Source: Nonomuraea helvata (GTDB taxonomy: Bacteria > Actinomycetota > Actinomycetes > Streptosporangiales > Streptosporangiaceae). From it: 64,000 nt of DNA. The stretch is taken from contig NZ_BAAAXV010000009.1 of NCBI RefSeq assembly GCF_039535785.1, forward strand, positions 1,550,001 to 1,614,000. Reading direction: 5' to 3'. The position numbers were made by a program, and so were the translations under genes. How positions within the stretch are numbered: position 1 is the first letter of the stretch; every line of letters starts with the position of its first letter. The notes beneath the pieces are model-generated. The model saw only the letters and a list, made by a program, of their open reading frames with translations, ran no database searches and had not been told where the DNA came from. Below are positions 41,191 through 50,270 of the stretch, piece by piece.

Positions 41191-43641
41191 ATGCCACATG
41201 CGCCAACGCCGAAGCACGTCCTCGACGTTCTGACGCGCGCACGGGCTCTCGCGACCCGGGCAATCAGGCGCGCCCTCGCCGCCCGGACGAGCCGACGGAC
41301 CTTCGCCGCGCTCATCCTCAGCATGGCCGCGGCGACCTGCCTCCTCTCCTCGACGGCCGCCGCCGCCCCTCTCACCAGGGCCACCAGCACTGATCTCCAC
41401 ACACGCGCACCAGCCCCCGCGGCCCTCCGAATCGCCAGGAAAGAGCCGGTCGCCCAGGCGGCTCGGGTCGCCCTCATCGGCGTACCCGGTCTCGAATGGA
41501 GCGACCTGGACGCGTCACGAACCCCCCACCTGTGGGCCCTCGTCGGCCAGGGCGCCTCAGGCTCTCTCTCGACGCGTGCCGTGCCGCCCCCGGACCGCGG
41601 CACCACCTGCCCCACAGCGGGCTGGCTGACCATCTCAGCAGGCCAGCGAGCGGGCGCCGCAGGCAAGGGCTGCCCTCAGCCCCCGGTCCCACAACCCACG
41701 GGAGAGGGCGCCAGGATCCCGAACTGGCAGGCCCTGACCGCGTACCAAGCCGAAACCGGCTACGACGCCCAGCTCGGCACCCTGGGCCAGTCGGTGGCGG
41801 ACAACGGGGGCAAGGTCGCCGCCGTAGGCCCGGGCGCCGCGATCGCTGCCGCCGACAAGTCCGGAAATATTGCCAAATACGTCCCCGCCGTCGACGCTGT
41901 CGACTCCATCGGCGCCCTGGACCCGTACAACCTGATCATCATGGAGGCCGCCGACCTGGCCACCGCCTGGGCCAGGCAGCCCCTGGACGAGTACGGCGTC
42001 CCCACCCCGCTGCCGACCGCCGACCGCCAGGCAGCCGCAGCCCGAGCGGACCAGCAGGTCGGCGCCCTGCTCGCCAAGCTGCCTTCCGACACCACCGTCC
42101 TGGTGGCAGGCGTCTCTGACGTGACCCCGAACGCCCACCTCCACGTGGCGATCGCCAAGTCCCCGAACGGCCGGCCGTACGGCCACGGCTATCTGACCGC
42201 CACCTCCACCCGCCAGGACGCTCTGGTCACGATCACCGACCTCACCGCCACCACCATCCAGCTCCTCGGCCTTCCCGTCCCGCGCCAGGTGGTCGGCCGT
42301 CCCTGGCAACCCGACGGCACCGCCTCCGCCACACCGGGCGACACGGTGTCGGGGCTGGCGGACGGCGACCTCGCCAGCCAGGTGCTGCGGGAGGTCCGCG
42401 GACCGTTCTTCACCGTCCTGGTGACGGTCCAGCTCCTCTTCTACGCTCTCGCCGCCCTGGCCCTCCGCCGCCGCCGCTCCCCGAACCGCCCGGAAACGGC
42501 CGACTCGGCGTCCCGTGCCACCTCCCCTGGCACCAGCACTGGAGCGACTCTGCCCGCCGACTTCGCGGAGACCTCCAAGCTTCTCAAAGCCGTCCAGATC
42601 GTGGCGGTGATCAGCGGCTCCATCGCCATCTCCACATTCCTGGCCCAGCTGGTGCCGTGGTGGACGCTGCCGGTGCCGATGCTGTCGGTGATCGTGACGA
42701 TCGTGGCCATCGCCGGTCTGTTCACCGCCCTGGCCTTCGCCGGCCCCTGGCGGGCTCACGTGCTGGGCCCGCTCACCGTGGTCGCCGCCGTGACCTCCCT
42801 GGCCCTCCTCATCGACGTCATGACCGGCTCCAAGCTCCAGGTGAACGCCGTGACCGGCTACGAGCCCGTGACCGGAGGACGGTTCTACGGCTTCAGCAAC
42901 ATCGCCTTCGCCGTCTACGCCACCGGCACCATCCTCGGGCTGGCCGGGGTGTCGCAGTGGCTGCTCGGCCGGGGCGTGTCCAGGACCGTGGTCGTCGGGG
43001 TGTGCGCCGTGTACGGAGGGATCGCGGTCTTCGCTGATGGATGGCCTTCGTGGGGGGCGGACTTCGGCGGTGTCCCGGCGTTCGTGATCGGCCTGGCGGT
43101 CTTCCTCATACTGCTCTCCGGCAGGCGCGTGTCGGTGCTGAGGCTGCTGCTCGTCGGCCTGGTGGGGGCCGGGCTCGTGGGCACGCTCTCCGTCGTCGAC
43201 TGGCTGCGTCCCGATGACCAGCGGACCCACCTGGGCAACTTCGTCCAGCAGATCATCGACGGCCAGGCGTGGACCGTCGTCTGGCGCAAGTTCAGTGCCA
43301 TGATCGGCGTAACCGTCGGGAACTGGTCACTGACCCTCCTCTCGCTGGTCGCGCTGGCCTTCCTCTTCCTGGTGCTCGCCCGTCCGTCGCGCTGGGGCGT
43401 CTCGGCCCTCAGCCAGGCGTACCACCTGGCCCCGACGCTCCGCGCGGGCCTTTTCGGCGCTCTCACATGTGCCTTCGTCGGCTTCCTGATGAACGACTCC
43501 GGCATCGCCATCCCCGCTATGGCCCTGACGGTGGCCGTGCCTCTGACGCTGGCGGCCTGCGTCCGTGCCCTGCAGCTCGCCAGGCCCACAGGATCAGCCC
43601 CGCCGTCAGAGCAAGCAGCGCCCACGCGAGCTGAGGCCTGA
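41191..43641 (+). CDS. Large polytopic membrane protein with alkaline-phosphatase-like exterior domain
   Basis: 816 residues from ATG 41191. A cleavable or anchoring N-terminal hydrophobic stretch (about 40-62), an exported domain of about 330 residues starting RVALIGVPGLEWSDLDASRT PHLW, whose order of Asp, Thr-rich and VLVAGVSDV segments resembles the alkaline-phosphatase superfamily, then about ten membrane spans from residue 415. Related proteins are widespread in actinomycetes near glycosyltransferases (recalled). No function known. Its last 125 bases overlap the convergent gene at 43517. Confidence 0.78.
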   Translation: MPHAPTPKHVLDVLTRARALATRAIRRALAARTSRRTFAALILSMAAATCLLSSTAAAAPLTRATSTDLHTRAPAPAALRIARKEPVAQAARVALIGVPGLEWSDLDASRTPHLWALVGQGASGSLSTRAVPPPDRGTTCPTAGWLTISAGQRAGAAGKGCPQPPVPQPTGEGARIPNWQALTAYQAETGYDAQLGTLGQSVADNGGKVAAVGPGAAIAAADKSGNIAKYVPAVDAVDSIGALDPYNLIIMEAADLATAWARQPLDEYGVPTPLPTADRQAAAARADQQVGALLAKLPSDTTVLVAGVSDVTPNAHLHVAIAKSPNGRPYGHGYLTATSTRQDALVTITDLTATTIQLLGLPVPRQVVGRPWQPDGTASATPGDTVSGLADGDLASQVLREVRGPFFTVLVTVQLLFYALAALALRRRRSPNRPETADSASRATSPGTSTGATLPADFAETSKLLKAVQIVAVISGSIAISTFLAQLVPWWTLPVPMLSVIVTIVAIAGLFTALAFAGPWRAHVLGPLTVVAAVTSLALLIDVMTGSKLQVNAVTGYEPVTGGRFYGFSNIAFAVYATGTILGLAGVSQWLLGRGVSRTVVVGVCAVYGGIAVFADGWPSWGADFGGVPAFVIGLAVFLILLSGRRVSVLRLLLVGLVGAGLVGTLSVVDWLRPDDQRTHLGNFVQQIIDGQAWTVVWRKFSAMIGVTVGNWSLTLLSLVALAFLFLVLARPSRWGVSALSQAYHLAPTLRAGLFGALTCAFVGFLMNDSGIAIPAMALTVAVPLTLAACVRALQLARPTGSAPPSEQAAPTRAEA

Positions 43642-45202
43642 GCACGGTCCTGAGCCAGTCGAGGTCCTGTGGCGGCCCCACCACCCTCGCCGGGAGGTAC
43701 GCGAGCGACAGGACCAGCAGGTGCGCGACCACGAACCCGTCCAGCGCGGAGGCCCCCACCAGCGCCAGCAGGCCGAGCGCCAGGCCGTCGTACCAGGGCA
43801 GGATGTACGGCGTGGCGAACAGGTAGGCCACCACCAGCCCCACCGCGACAACCGGCGCCGCAAGCCCACCGGTCCTCCGGGAGCCGCCTCCCCCGCCCGC
43901 TGCATGGTGATCCACCTCGCCCTGCACGGCATCGCCAGGACCGCGCCCCGCCGCGGCGGCGCGTCCCAGCGTTGGAGCAGTGTGGCTGCCCTCCCCGGCC
44001 GACTCGATTCCCGGCGCGCTCGCCGCGAGCCCGTCCGGGCGTCGTGAGGCCAGGCGGAGCAGGGACCAGGCGACGAGTATGAGAACAAGGAGGGAACCGA
44101 TCTGGATCTCCGCCCGGTAAGCGCTGCCGGTGCCCACGACGGCCTGGAACCAGCCCTGGACCAGCTTCCAGAACGAGACGTGGGAGATCGACTTGCTGGT
44201 GCGGGTCACCGGGGCGATCGCCTCCGGGCCGACGATCGCGTACCCGGCGACCACCACCACGAGCGCGCACGCCGCCATGAGAGCCAGGCGGCCGGGTCGT
44301 CGTCGTAGCTCCCAGGCCGGGCCGAGCGCCACCAGGCCGGCGTTGACCTTGATCGCCACGCCTAGCCCCAGCAGGAGACCGGAGCCCATGGGGCGGCTTC
44401 TGGCCAGGAGGGCGGCGACCATGCAGGCGATGGCGAGGGTGTCGACATGCATGCCCGCCACCAGCTGGTAGAGCAGGAGCGGGTTGGCTGTCCACAGGAG
44501 AGCGCCCCGCAGCCGCCTGATCGAGTCGTCTCGGGTGAAGCGATCTATGAGGAGGCCCGTCACGATGAACGCGGCGGCGTTGAACAGGGCCAGCACGAAT
44601 ATCGTCAGGCGGAGCGAGTCGCCGCCGATCCAGCTCGCCATGGCTTGCAGAGCCGTTGCCACGGGGCCGTACACGCTCGGCTCCTCACGCCACGGATCCT
44701 CGACCGCGTCGGCGATGGGGTCGCCCGGCAGGTCGACCGCCCCATGGGTGTACGGGCTCAGGCCGAGCGTCACCATGCGCCCGTAGGCGGCGTAGTTGAG
44801 GTGGTCGCCGGAGCCGGAGGGAGGCAGGAACGCGAGGATCGCGGCGGTCACGCAGCCCGTGAGCACGAGGATGCGGGCGCTGGGCACCAGCCGATGACTC
44901 CACACGCCGCTCCTTGAGCCGAGAAGCCCTGGGTCAGGGGTGCGGATCAAGGCGAGGGCGGTCAGAAGACCGAGGCCGCCCAGGATGAGCGCGCTCGCGG
45001 CGAGGGCGATCACCAGGTGGGGCTCGGGGTGGACGTCCAGAGAGAACGGCGGGTGCCGGTCCGGGCCGGTCAACGCGGGAACCATCGGCGAGGGGCCCAG
45101 CAGGCCTATGGTGATCGTCAGCAGGATCGAGGCGCCGATCGCCGCCGTGGCCGCCCCCGCGAGCCGGCCTCGTGCCTTGTCGTGCCGCTTCTCCGAAGTC
45201 AC
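43517..45202 (-). CDS. Polytopic glycosyltransferase-like protein (mannosyltransferase superfamily)
   Basis: 561 residues from GTG 45202 (a longer start at 45283 is possible). About a dozen spans. The family marker is HLNYAAYGRMVTLGLSPYTH with SVYGPVATALQAMAS, close to the MptA/MptB alpha-1,6-mannosyltransferases of actinobacteria. A long basic-acidic loop (about 390-450) is typical. It would extend a mannan or similar glycan using decaprenyl-phosphate-mannose. Convergent and overlapping with the 816-residue protein; the GT2 gene lies 124 bases upstream on the same strand. Confidence 0.82.
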   Translation of the reverse strand: MTSEKRHDKARGRLAGAATAAIGASILLTITIGLLGPSPMVPALTGPDRHPPFSLDVHPEPHLVIALAASALILGGLGLLTALALIRTPDPGLLGSRSGVWSHRLVPSARILVLTGCVTAAILAFLPPSGSGDHLNYAAYGRMVTLGLSPYTHGAVDLPGDPIADAVEDPWREEPSVYGPVATALQAMASWIGGDSLRLTIFVLALFNAAAFIVTGLLIDRFTRDDSIRRLRGALLWTANPLLLYQLVAGMHVDTLAIACMVAALLARSRPMGSGLLLGLGVAIKVNAGLVALGPAWELRRRPGRLALMAACALVVVVAGYAIVGPEAIAPVTRTSKSISHVSFWKLVQGWFQAVVGTGSAYRAEIQIGSLLVLILVAWSLLRLASRRPDGLAASAPGIESAGEGSHTAPTLGRAAAAGRGPGDAVQGEVDHHAAGGGGGSRRTGGLAAPVVAVGLVVAYLFATPYILPWYDGLALGLLALVGASALDGFVVAHLLVLSLAYLPARVVGPPQDLDWLRTVLRPQLAWALLALTAGLILWAWRAAGHGRRPPASEARPPSGP

Positions 45203-45325
45203 CGGCAAATTCCAGCACACTCGCAGGGCGGCCTTGGACGGGCGAGGCGTGGCTGTGGATAACGCCGCGGCCCCGCGCCGCACAGCCCGGATGATCAGAT
45301 CGACGGTTGAAAGGTGTGGAGATGG

Positions 45326-46060
45326 TCAGCGATTGAGGCGGAGTTTGTCGAGATTTTGGACGACAAGCGGGTCTCTGGTGGCCAGGGCGAGCGCCACGTC
45401 CCGAAGTTGTCTGGCTCGATGGAGCTGTGCGCGCCAGTCCGTCCCCGTGGCGCGGTGCGCCATCTCGACCTCGACCTCGACCACCCGGAACCTCTTGCGC
45501 AGCAGGTCGATCGTCATGGCCGTCTCCACCCCGAACCCGTGCGCCAGCGGGCGCGCCGCCTCGAAGGCGGCTCTGGTGAGGCAGCGCTGACCGTTGAGGG
45601 GCTGCGCCGGATCGAAGCCGGTGGCGCGGCGGATGCCCTCCTTCGACAGGCGTACGACTAAGCCGTGGCCGCCCAGCTTCACCCTCGTCGTGAAGACCGC
45701 GACGGTCATGTCGGCCTTGGACGCGCGTACGGGCTCGATGAGAGGCGCGGCGGCGCCGGCCGTCGCGCCCAGGTCGGCGTCCAGGAAGAGCAGGTGGCGA
45801 GGGCTGCGGTCCTCGTCGAGGAGGCGGACCGCCTCCGCTCCTGTCTCCATCGCGGCGGCCTTGCCCTTGTTGCGGCTGTGACGCACCACCCGGGCTCCTG
45901 CCGCGCGCGCCACCCTGCCGGTCTGGTCGGTCGAGCCGTCGTCCACGACCACGACCAGATCCACGCCGGGCAGATCCGCGGCGGCCGCGACGGTGGCCGC
46001 GATGCGGTCGGCTTCGTTGACGGCCGGGATGATCACCGCTGTGTCACCGCCACTGCTCAC
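45326..46060 (-). CDS. Glycosyltransferase family 2
   Basis: 244 residues from GTG 46060, behind GGAGGTGATGCTCG. GT-A fold: VIIPAVNEADRIAATV, the nucleotide-sugar Asp in VVVVDDGSTDQTG, and DXD-like LFLDADLGATAG. The C-terminal region holds GFGVETAMTIDLLRKRFRVV, similar to polyprenol-phosphate sugar transferases of the glucosyl-3-phosphoglycerate/dolichol-P type. It probably makes a lipid-linked sugar donor for the neighbouring GT-C enzymes. Confidence 0.88.
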   Translation of the reverse strand: MSSGGDTAVIIPAVNEADRIAATVAAAADLPGVDLVVVVDDGSTDQTGRVARAAGARVVRHSRNKGKAAAMETGAEAVRLLDEDRSPRHLLFLDADLGATAGAAAPLIEPVRASKADMTVAVFTTRVKLGGHGLVVRLSKEGIRRATGFDPAQPLNGQRCLTRAAFEAARPLAHGFGVETAMTIDLLRKRFRVVEVEVEMAHRATGTDWRAQLHRARQLRDVALALATRDPLVVQNLDKLRLNR

Positions 46061-46157
46061 CGAGCATCACCTCCGCACACCACACCCTCCCGAAGCCGAG
46101 CACCATGGCCTGGCACCATGGCCGACCCCGAACACGGCCCTGCCCGAGCACCGCTGC

Positions 46158-46181
46158 CATCGCCCCGCGCGCGGGGCGATG
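46158..46181. terminator. 24-base perfect palindrome between STAS and GT2 genes
   Basis: CATCGCCCCGCGCGCGGGGCGATG reads the same on both strands. It is 115 bases past the STAS gene stop and about 98 bases before the GT2 start (both minus strand). It can form a very stable stem in RNA and may end STAS transcription, or serve as an operator. Role uncertain. Confidence 0.5.
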
Positions 46182-46295
46182 AGCACCGGCGGCCCTGGCC
46201 AGGTCACCATCGCCACCGTAGCCGACATCCGTGCCCCTGCGCGGCACGCCACCGGCCGGGAGGCGCGACGACGCGCCGCCCGCGCACGGATACCG

Positions 46296-46643
46296 TCACG
46301 ATCCCTCGGTGATGAGGAACTCCTGCGGCACCTCGTCATGCACGGTGAACACCGAGTCGAGCCCGGTGACCTGCAGAATCTTGCGTACGGCAGGACGCGG
46401 GGCGGCCACCTCGAGCGTCCCTCCCTGCTCCTTCATCCGTTTGAGCGCCGACAGCAGCACGTTCATCCCCGTGGAGTCGCAGAAATCCACGGCGGACATG
46501 TCGATGACCACCCGGCTGGGCCCCTCCTTCAACAGCCGAGTGAACTCGGTCTGCAGGTGAGGCGCCGTGTACAGGTCGATTTCTCCGGTGATGGCAACGA
46601 GTGCTGACCCGGCATGTGATCGAGTCGAGACCTTGAGCTCCAC
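46296..46643 (-). CDS. STAS domain anti-sigma factor antagonist
   Basis: 115 residues from GTG 46643. SpoIIAA-like: VAITGEIDLYTAPHLQTEFT, VVIDMSAVDFCDSTGMNVLL with the regulatory serine/threonine (CDSTG), and GLDSVFTVHDEVPQEFL at the end. It would bind an anti-sigma kinase in a partner-switch. Divergent from a Cys-rich hypothetical gene. Related in design to the STAS gene at 30530. Confidence 0.88.
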   Translation of the reverse strand: MELKVSTRSHAGSALVAITGEIDLYTAPHLQTEFTRLLKEGPSRVVIDMSAVDFCDSTGMNVLLSALKRMKEQGGTLEVAAPRPAVRKILQVTGLDSVFTVHDEVPQEFLITEGS

Positions 46644-46830
46644 ATGGGCAGGCTAGCGGCGCGGAGGCTTCCGGTCACGTTCTCACGCCGATAGGGGAAC
46701 CACAGGTTTTTGTCCTCCGTTTGGGCTCCATGGAAACGGAGAGTACGCGAAGCTTGACAGCGTGATACCAGAACCAGCACAGCCTCATGGAGAGGGAGGG
46801 GCTGGGGCAGGACAGACGGGCCCCGCATCG

Positions 46831-47259
46831 ATGAAAACAGACAAACCTGAAGACCCCCAGCGCCAAGGGCTCCGGGAGAGCCTGGAGGCCATCCTCATCC
46901 GCACGGAGAAGGCCACGTCATGGCATGAAGAAGCGGAACGCCTCCGCGGCCTGGTCAACCGCGAAGGCTACGTCCCCATCCGCACCCGGCTCGCGGTCGA
47001 GGACCTCGACTTCCTGTCGGGCGCCCGCAGTGATCTGCTCAGGTTCTCGGAGCTCGGGCTGAGGCTGCTGGATCTCCATCAGCCGAGGGACGCGGGGGGC
47101 ATCACCAGCGACACCGCCAACCCGATCCTGCGGTGCCGGAGCTGCATGTGGCGCTGGCCTTGCCCGACATTTCGAGCGATGTTGGAGTCGTTCGGCGTCC
47201 CCAGGGACTCGGCGGACGCGCCACCACCACCCGGAACGACACTTCCCGAAAGCGCCTGA
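46831..47259 (+). CDS. Hypothetical protein with C-terminal Cys motif
   Basis: 142 residues from ATG 46831; GTG 46762 would add 23 low-complexity residues, and neither has a good ribosome site. Helical N-terminal part (SLEAILIRTEKATSWHEEAE) and a C-terminal CRSCMWRWPCPTFRAM, whose Cys spacing (C-x2-C-x5-C) is common to short actinomycete proteins and could bind metal. No known function. A convergent histidine kinase gene ends 19 bases downstream. Confidence 0.65.
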   Translation: MKTDKPEDPQRQGLRESLEAILIRTEKATSWHEEAERLRGLVNREGYVPIRTRLAVEDLDFLSGARSDLLRFSELGLRLLDLHQPRDAGGITSDTANPILRCRSCMWRWPCPTFRAMLESFGVPRDSADAPPPPGTTLPESA

Positions 47260-47278
47260 GACGGGGCGATCCAGGAGG

Positions 47279-48382
47279 TCAACCGACGACCGGCGGGAGC
47301 CGGATCTCGAACCGGCAGCCCGGCCCGTCGTTGACCACCCCGATCACCCCGTCGTGCGCCTCCACGATCCCTTGCGCGATGGCCAGCCCCAGCCCCGCCC
47401 CGCCGCCGGCGGCAGGACTACGGGCCGCCTCCCCCCGGAAGGCCACCTCGAACACCCGAGTCAGGTCCTCCTCAGGAATCCCCCCACAGCAATCAGCGAC
47501 CGACAGACAGGCCATCCCCTCGTCATCCACCCCGGCCCGCAGCACCACGGTCCGGTCCGACGGCGTGTGCCGGATGGCGTTGACCACGAGATTCCCCAGC
47601 GCACGGCCCAGCGCCCCCGCGTCGGCCTCCACCGGCACGGACTCCGACGCCTCTGCCGTGAGCACCACGCCCTTGGCCCTGGCGAGCGGCTCGGCCCCGG
47701 CGAGCGTGTCGGCCACGAGGTCGGCCAGCCCGATGCGCGACCGGGAGAGCCGCAGCGCCCCCGCGTGGATCCGCGACAGCTCGAACAGGTCGTCCACCAT
47801 CGCCGAGAGCCGCTCCACCTCCAGCTTGATCTGCGCGTGGTAGCGCGCGACCGTCGGCGGGTCCGACACCACCCCGTCCTGCAGCGCCTCGACCATCGCC
47901 CGCATCCCGGCCAGCGGCGTACGCAGGTCGTGGCTCACCCAGGCGACGAGCTCCCGCCGCGCCCCTTCCAGCGCCCGCTCCCGCGCGTACGCCTCCTCCA
48001 GGGTGTTGGCGATGGTCTGGAGCTCGGCCGGCAGCCCCCGCGGCGCCTCGAACGGCACGGCCCGCACGGCGGACACCAGCCTCCTGCTCTCCCCGACCAC
48101 CCGCCTGGCCAGCACGAACGCGACTCCGAGCCCGACCAGCCCACCCACGGCCACCACGCTCAGCACGAAGTCCTTGACGCCCCCGCCGATGATCATCTTC
48201 ATGATGATGGCCACGACCCCGGCCAGCGTCGCCGCCACGGCGACCACCACGACCACGGCCAGCATCACCCCGATGGACCGGGTGCGCAGGCGCCACATCA
48301 CCCCGATGCCGAGCAGCGCGATCACCAGGCCGAGCCCCGCGGTGACGGCCACGACCATGAGCAGCTCGCCGGAGCGCACCAT
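47279..48382 (-). CDS. Sensor histidine kinase of an OmpR-type two-component system
   Basis: 367 residues from ATG 48382. Three membrane spans ([60 protein letters not shown]), a HAMP-like linker, H-box [20 protein letters not shown] (His about 150), and ATPase boxes [13 protein letters not shown] and [18 protein letters not shown]. It phosphorylates the regulator encoded immediately upstream; the ATG overlaps that stop by one base (TGATG). The sensed signal is unknown. Confidence 0.92.
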   Translation of the reverse strand: MVRSGELLMVVAVTAGLGLVIALLGIGVMWRLRTRSIGVMLAVVVVVAVAATLAGVVAIIMKMIIGGGVKDFVLSVVAVGGLVGLGVAFVLARRVVGESRRLVSAVRAVPFEAPRGLPAELQTIANTLEEAYARERALEGARRELVAWVSHDLRTPLAGMRAMVEALQDGVVSDPPTVARYHAQIKLEVERLSAMVDDLFELSRIHAGALRLSRSRIGLADLVADTLAGAEPLARAKGVVLTAEASESVPVEADAGALGRALGNLVVNAIRHTPSDRTVVLRAGVDDEGMACLSVADCCGGIPEEDLTRVFEVAFRGEAARSPAAGGGAGLGLAIAQGIVEAHDGVIGVVNDGPGCRFEIRLPPVVG

Positions 48383-49080
48383 CAGGTGCCGCCCTCCGTC
48401 GGCTCGTACCGGTAGCCGACCCCCCACACCGTGACGATCCTCTGCGGCTCGGTCGGATCCTGCTCGATCTTCTCCCGCAGCCGCCGGACGTGCACGGTCA
48501 CGGTGGATGAGTCGCCGAACGACCACCCCCACACCTGGTTCAGCAGCGCGGAGCGGCTGAAGGCCTGCCGCGGATTGCGCATGAGGTAGGTGAGCAGATC
48601 GAACTCCCGGGCCGTCAGCATCACCTCGTCACCCCGCAGGCGTACCTCATGAGCCCCCACGTCCACCACCAGGTCCCCGTCCCGCAGCACGCCGGTGCCA
48701 CCGGTGACGGAGGCCCCGCGGGCCCGCCGCAGCACGGACTGCACGCGCAGCGCCAGCTCGCGCGGGCTGAACGGCTTGACCACGTAGTCGTCGGCCCCCG
48801 TCTCCAGCCCCACCACCCGGTCGATCTCCTCGCCGAGCGCGGTCAGCATGATCACGGGTACGGGCCAGCGCTCCCGGAGCTTCCTGCACACCTGCAGCCC
48901 GTCGATCTTGGGCAGCATCAGGTCGAGCACCATGAGATCGGGCGGGTCGGCCAGCGCCCTGCGCAGCGCCTCCACGCCGTCGCCGACGCATTCGACGTCG
49001 TGCCCGTCACGCTCCAGATAGCGCGCGACGACCTCGGAGACGGTCGGATCATCATCGACGACCAGGATGCGCGTGTTCAC
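48382..49080 (-). CDS. OmpR/PhoB-family response regulator
   Basis: 232 residues from GTG 49080. Receiver domain: [20 protein letters not shown], phospho-acceptor Asp in [13 protein letters not shown] (about 53), and the conserved lysine in [17 protein letters not shown]-binding winged helix: [40 protein letters not shown] and GVGYRYEP. Coupled to the kinase at 47279. Confidence 0.95.
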   Translation of the reverse strand: MNTRILVVDDDPTVSEVVARYLERDGHDVECVGDGVEALRRALADPPDLMVLDLMLPKIDGLQVCRKLRERWPVPVIMLTALGEEIDRVVGLETGADDYVVKPFSPRELALRVQSVLRRARGASVTGGTGVLRDGDLVVDVGAHEVRLRGDEVMLTAREFDLLTYLMRNPRQAFSRSALLNQVWGWSFGDSSTVTVHVRRLREKIEQDPTEPQRIVTVWGVGYRYEPTEGGT

Positions 49081-49174
49081 GCCTTCACGGTACGGCCAGG
49101 GCCCGGGGAAGTGTCATGGACGTCATTGGTTCGTAAGCCTCGCGGATCATGGTCCGAGGACGTACGGTGGCTGC

Positions 49175-49348
49175 ATGAGTAGAGTCGTGATGCTCGTCAT
49201 AGGGACCCTGCTGGGCCTCTTCGTGCTCTTCAACTTCTTGCTGCCGATGGTGATGGGCCTGCTCAAAATCGCCCTGATCATCGGTGTGGTCGCCTTCCTG
49301 GTCTTCCTCGTGGTGACCGTGATGGGCAAGTCCTCCCGGTCGAGTTGA
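49175..49348 (+). CDS. Small two-span membrane protein
   Basis: 57 residues from ATG 49175: VVMLVIGTLLGLFVLFNFLL and LKIALIIGVVAFLVFLVVTV fill the chain; the tail is KSSRSS. Overlaps the TTG of the next gene by four bases, so it sits in the DUF6412/YidC-like unit. No family recognised. Confidence 0.6.
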   Translation: MSRVVMLVIGTLLGLFVLFNFLLPMVMGLLKIALIIGVVAFLVFLVVTVMGKSSRSS

Positions 49349-49545
49349 CGTCTTTCCTCTTCGACCCGTGGCTGATCGGGATCACCATGATGGCGATCCT
49401 GCTGCTGGCCACGTGGGCAGCCATGTTGCTGCCCGTTCTCAGTGGGGAGCCGGCGAGCTTTCCGCTGACGTACGCGCGCCGCACGGCCTTCCAGCGCCAG
49501 CGCGACCCGGACGCGGCAGGCCGCTCGCGTCCACGAGCTCCTTGA
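49345..49545 (+). CDS. Small DUF6412-like membrane protein next to YidC-like gene
   Basis: 66 residues: one membrane span (LIGITMMAILLLATWAAMLL) and a basic tail ending RQRDPDAAGRSRPRAP, the pattern I recall for DUF6412 proteins beside a second YidC gene in Streptomyces. TTG 49345 overlaps the previous stop. A 9-bp hairpin follows. Family assignment is from memory. Confidence 0.6.
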   Translation: MTSFLFDPWLIGITMMAILLLATWAAMLLPVLSGEPASFPLTYARRTAFQRQRDPDAAGRSRPRAP

Positions 49546-49549
49546 GCAT

Positions 49550-49574
49550 GCCCCGCTTCGACGTCAAGCGGGGC
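49550..49574 (+). terminator. 9-bp stem-loop between the small membrane gene and the YidC-like gene
   Basis: GCCCCGCTT (49550-49558) pairs perfectly with AAGCGGGGC (49566-49574), loop CGACGTC. It follows the DUF6412-like stop by four bases. No T-run; may be a partial terminator or RNA-stability element. Confidence 0.5.
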
Positions 49575-49628
49575 TCCTCGAACGCGACGGGTGAGCCCTG
49601 ATCCTTTCGAACACTCGAAGTAGGGCTC

Positions 49629-50270
49629 ATGATCGATTCTCTTGTCACGTTCGTCGTCAACATGTCCGGGGGCAGCGCCGCGCTCGGGATCGTGCTGTTC
49701 ACCCTGGCCGTACGGCTCATGCTGCTGCCGCTCAACGTACGCAGGGACCGCGCGATGAAGATCCGCGAACGGCTCGCCCCCAAGCTGCGCGAGCTGCAGA
49801 AACGCCACGCGCGCAACCCTGAGCGCCTGTCCGGGGAGATGTCCGCGCTCTTCGCCAAGGAAGGCACCTCGCCCTTCGCCGGATACCTGCCCATGCTGGC
49901 GCAGCTGCCGTTCATGTGGCTGATGTACCGGGTGGCCACGCATCCGACCGCACTGGTGGGCCATGACCTGTTCGGGGCTCCCCTGGGGCAGCAGGTGGCG
50001 GGCGTGGTAGCTAATTACGGTCTGGTCAGCATGCCGGTTTTGGTCTTTGTTATGGTCATCGCGCTGGTCGCAGCGGTGGCGTGGCTTTCCGCCCGAAACA
50101 TCAAAGTTGCAGAAGATCAACCGCAGTGGCTGAGGAGGCTTCTGCCGTGGATGCCGTACGGCTCCGTGCTCGCCACGCTGGTGCTCCCGCTCGCGGGCGC
50201 GCTCTACCTGCTGGTCTCCACGGCGTGGGCCGCGGGCGAGCGGGCAGTGCTCGCTAGCCGGCCTCTTTAA
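49629..50270 (+). CDS. YidC/Oxa1-family membrane protein insertase (short paralogue)
   Basis: 213 residues from ATG 49629. YidC core with the hydrophilic hairpin between spans: GIVLFTLAVRLMLLPLNVRR, MKIRERLAPKLRELQKRHAR, then FAGYLPMLAQLPFMWLMYRV. The conserved arginine in the first helix (AVRLMLLP) lies where insertase client contacts are made. It is shorter than the main cellular YidC, which is usually linked to rpmH-rnpA, so this is likely a second, specialised copy. Confidence 0.88.
   Translation: MIDSLVTFVVNMSGGSAALGIVLFTLAVRLMLLPLNVRRDRAMKIRERLAPKLRELQKRHARNPERLSGEMSALFAKEGTSPFAGYLPMLAQLPFMWLMYRVATHPTALVGHDLFGAPLGQQVAGVVANYGLVSMPVLVFVMVIALVAAVAWLSARNIKVAEDQPQWLRRLLPWMPYGSVLATLVLPLAGALYLLVSTAWAAGERAVLASRPL

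Noticed and set aside
41635-43230. Minus-strand frame opposite the large membrane protein
   Set aside because: Glycine/histidine-rich shadow.
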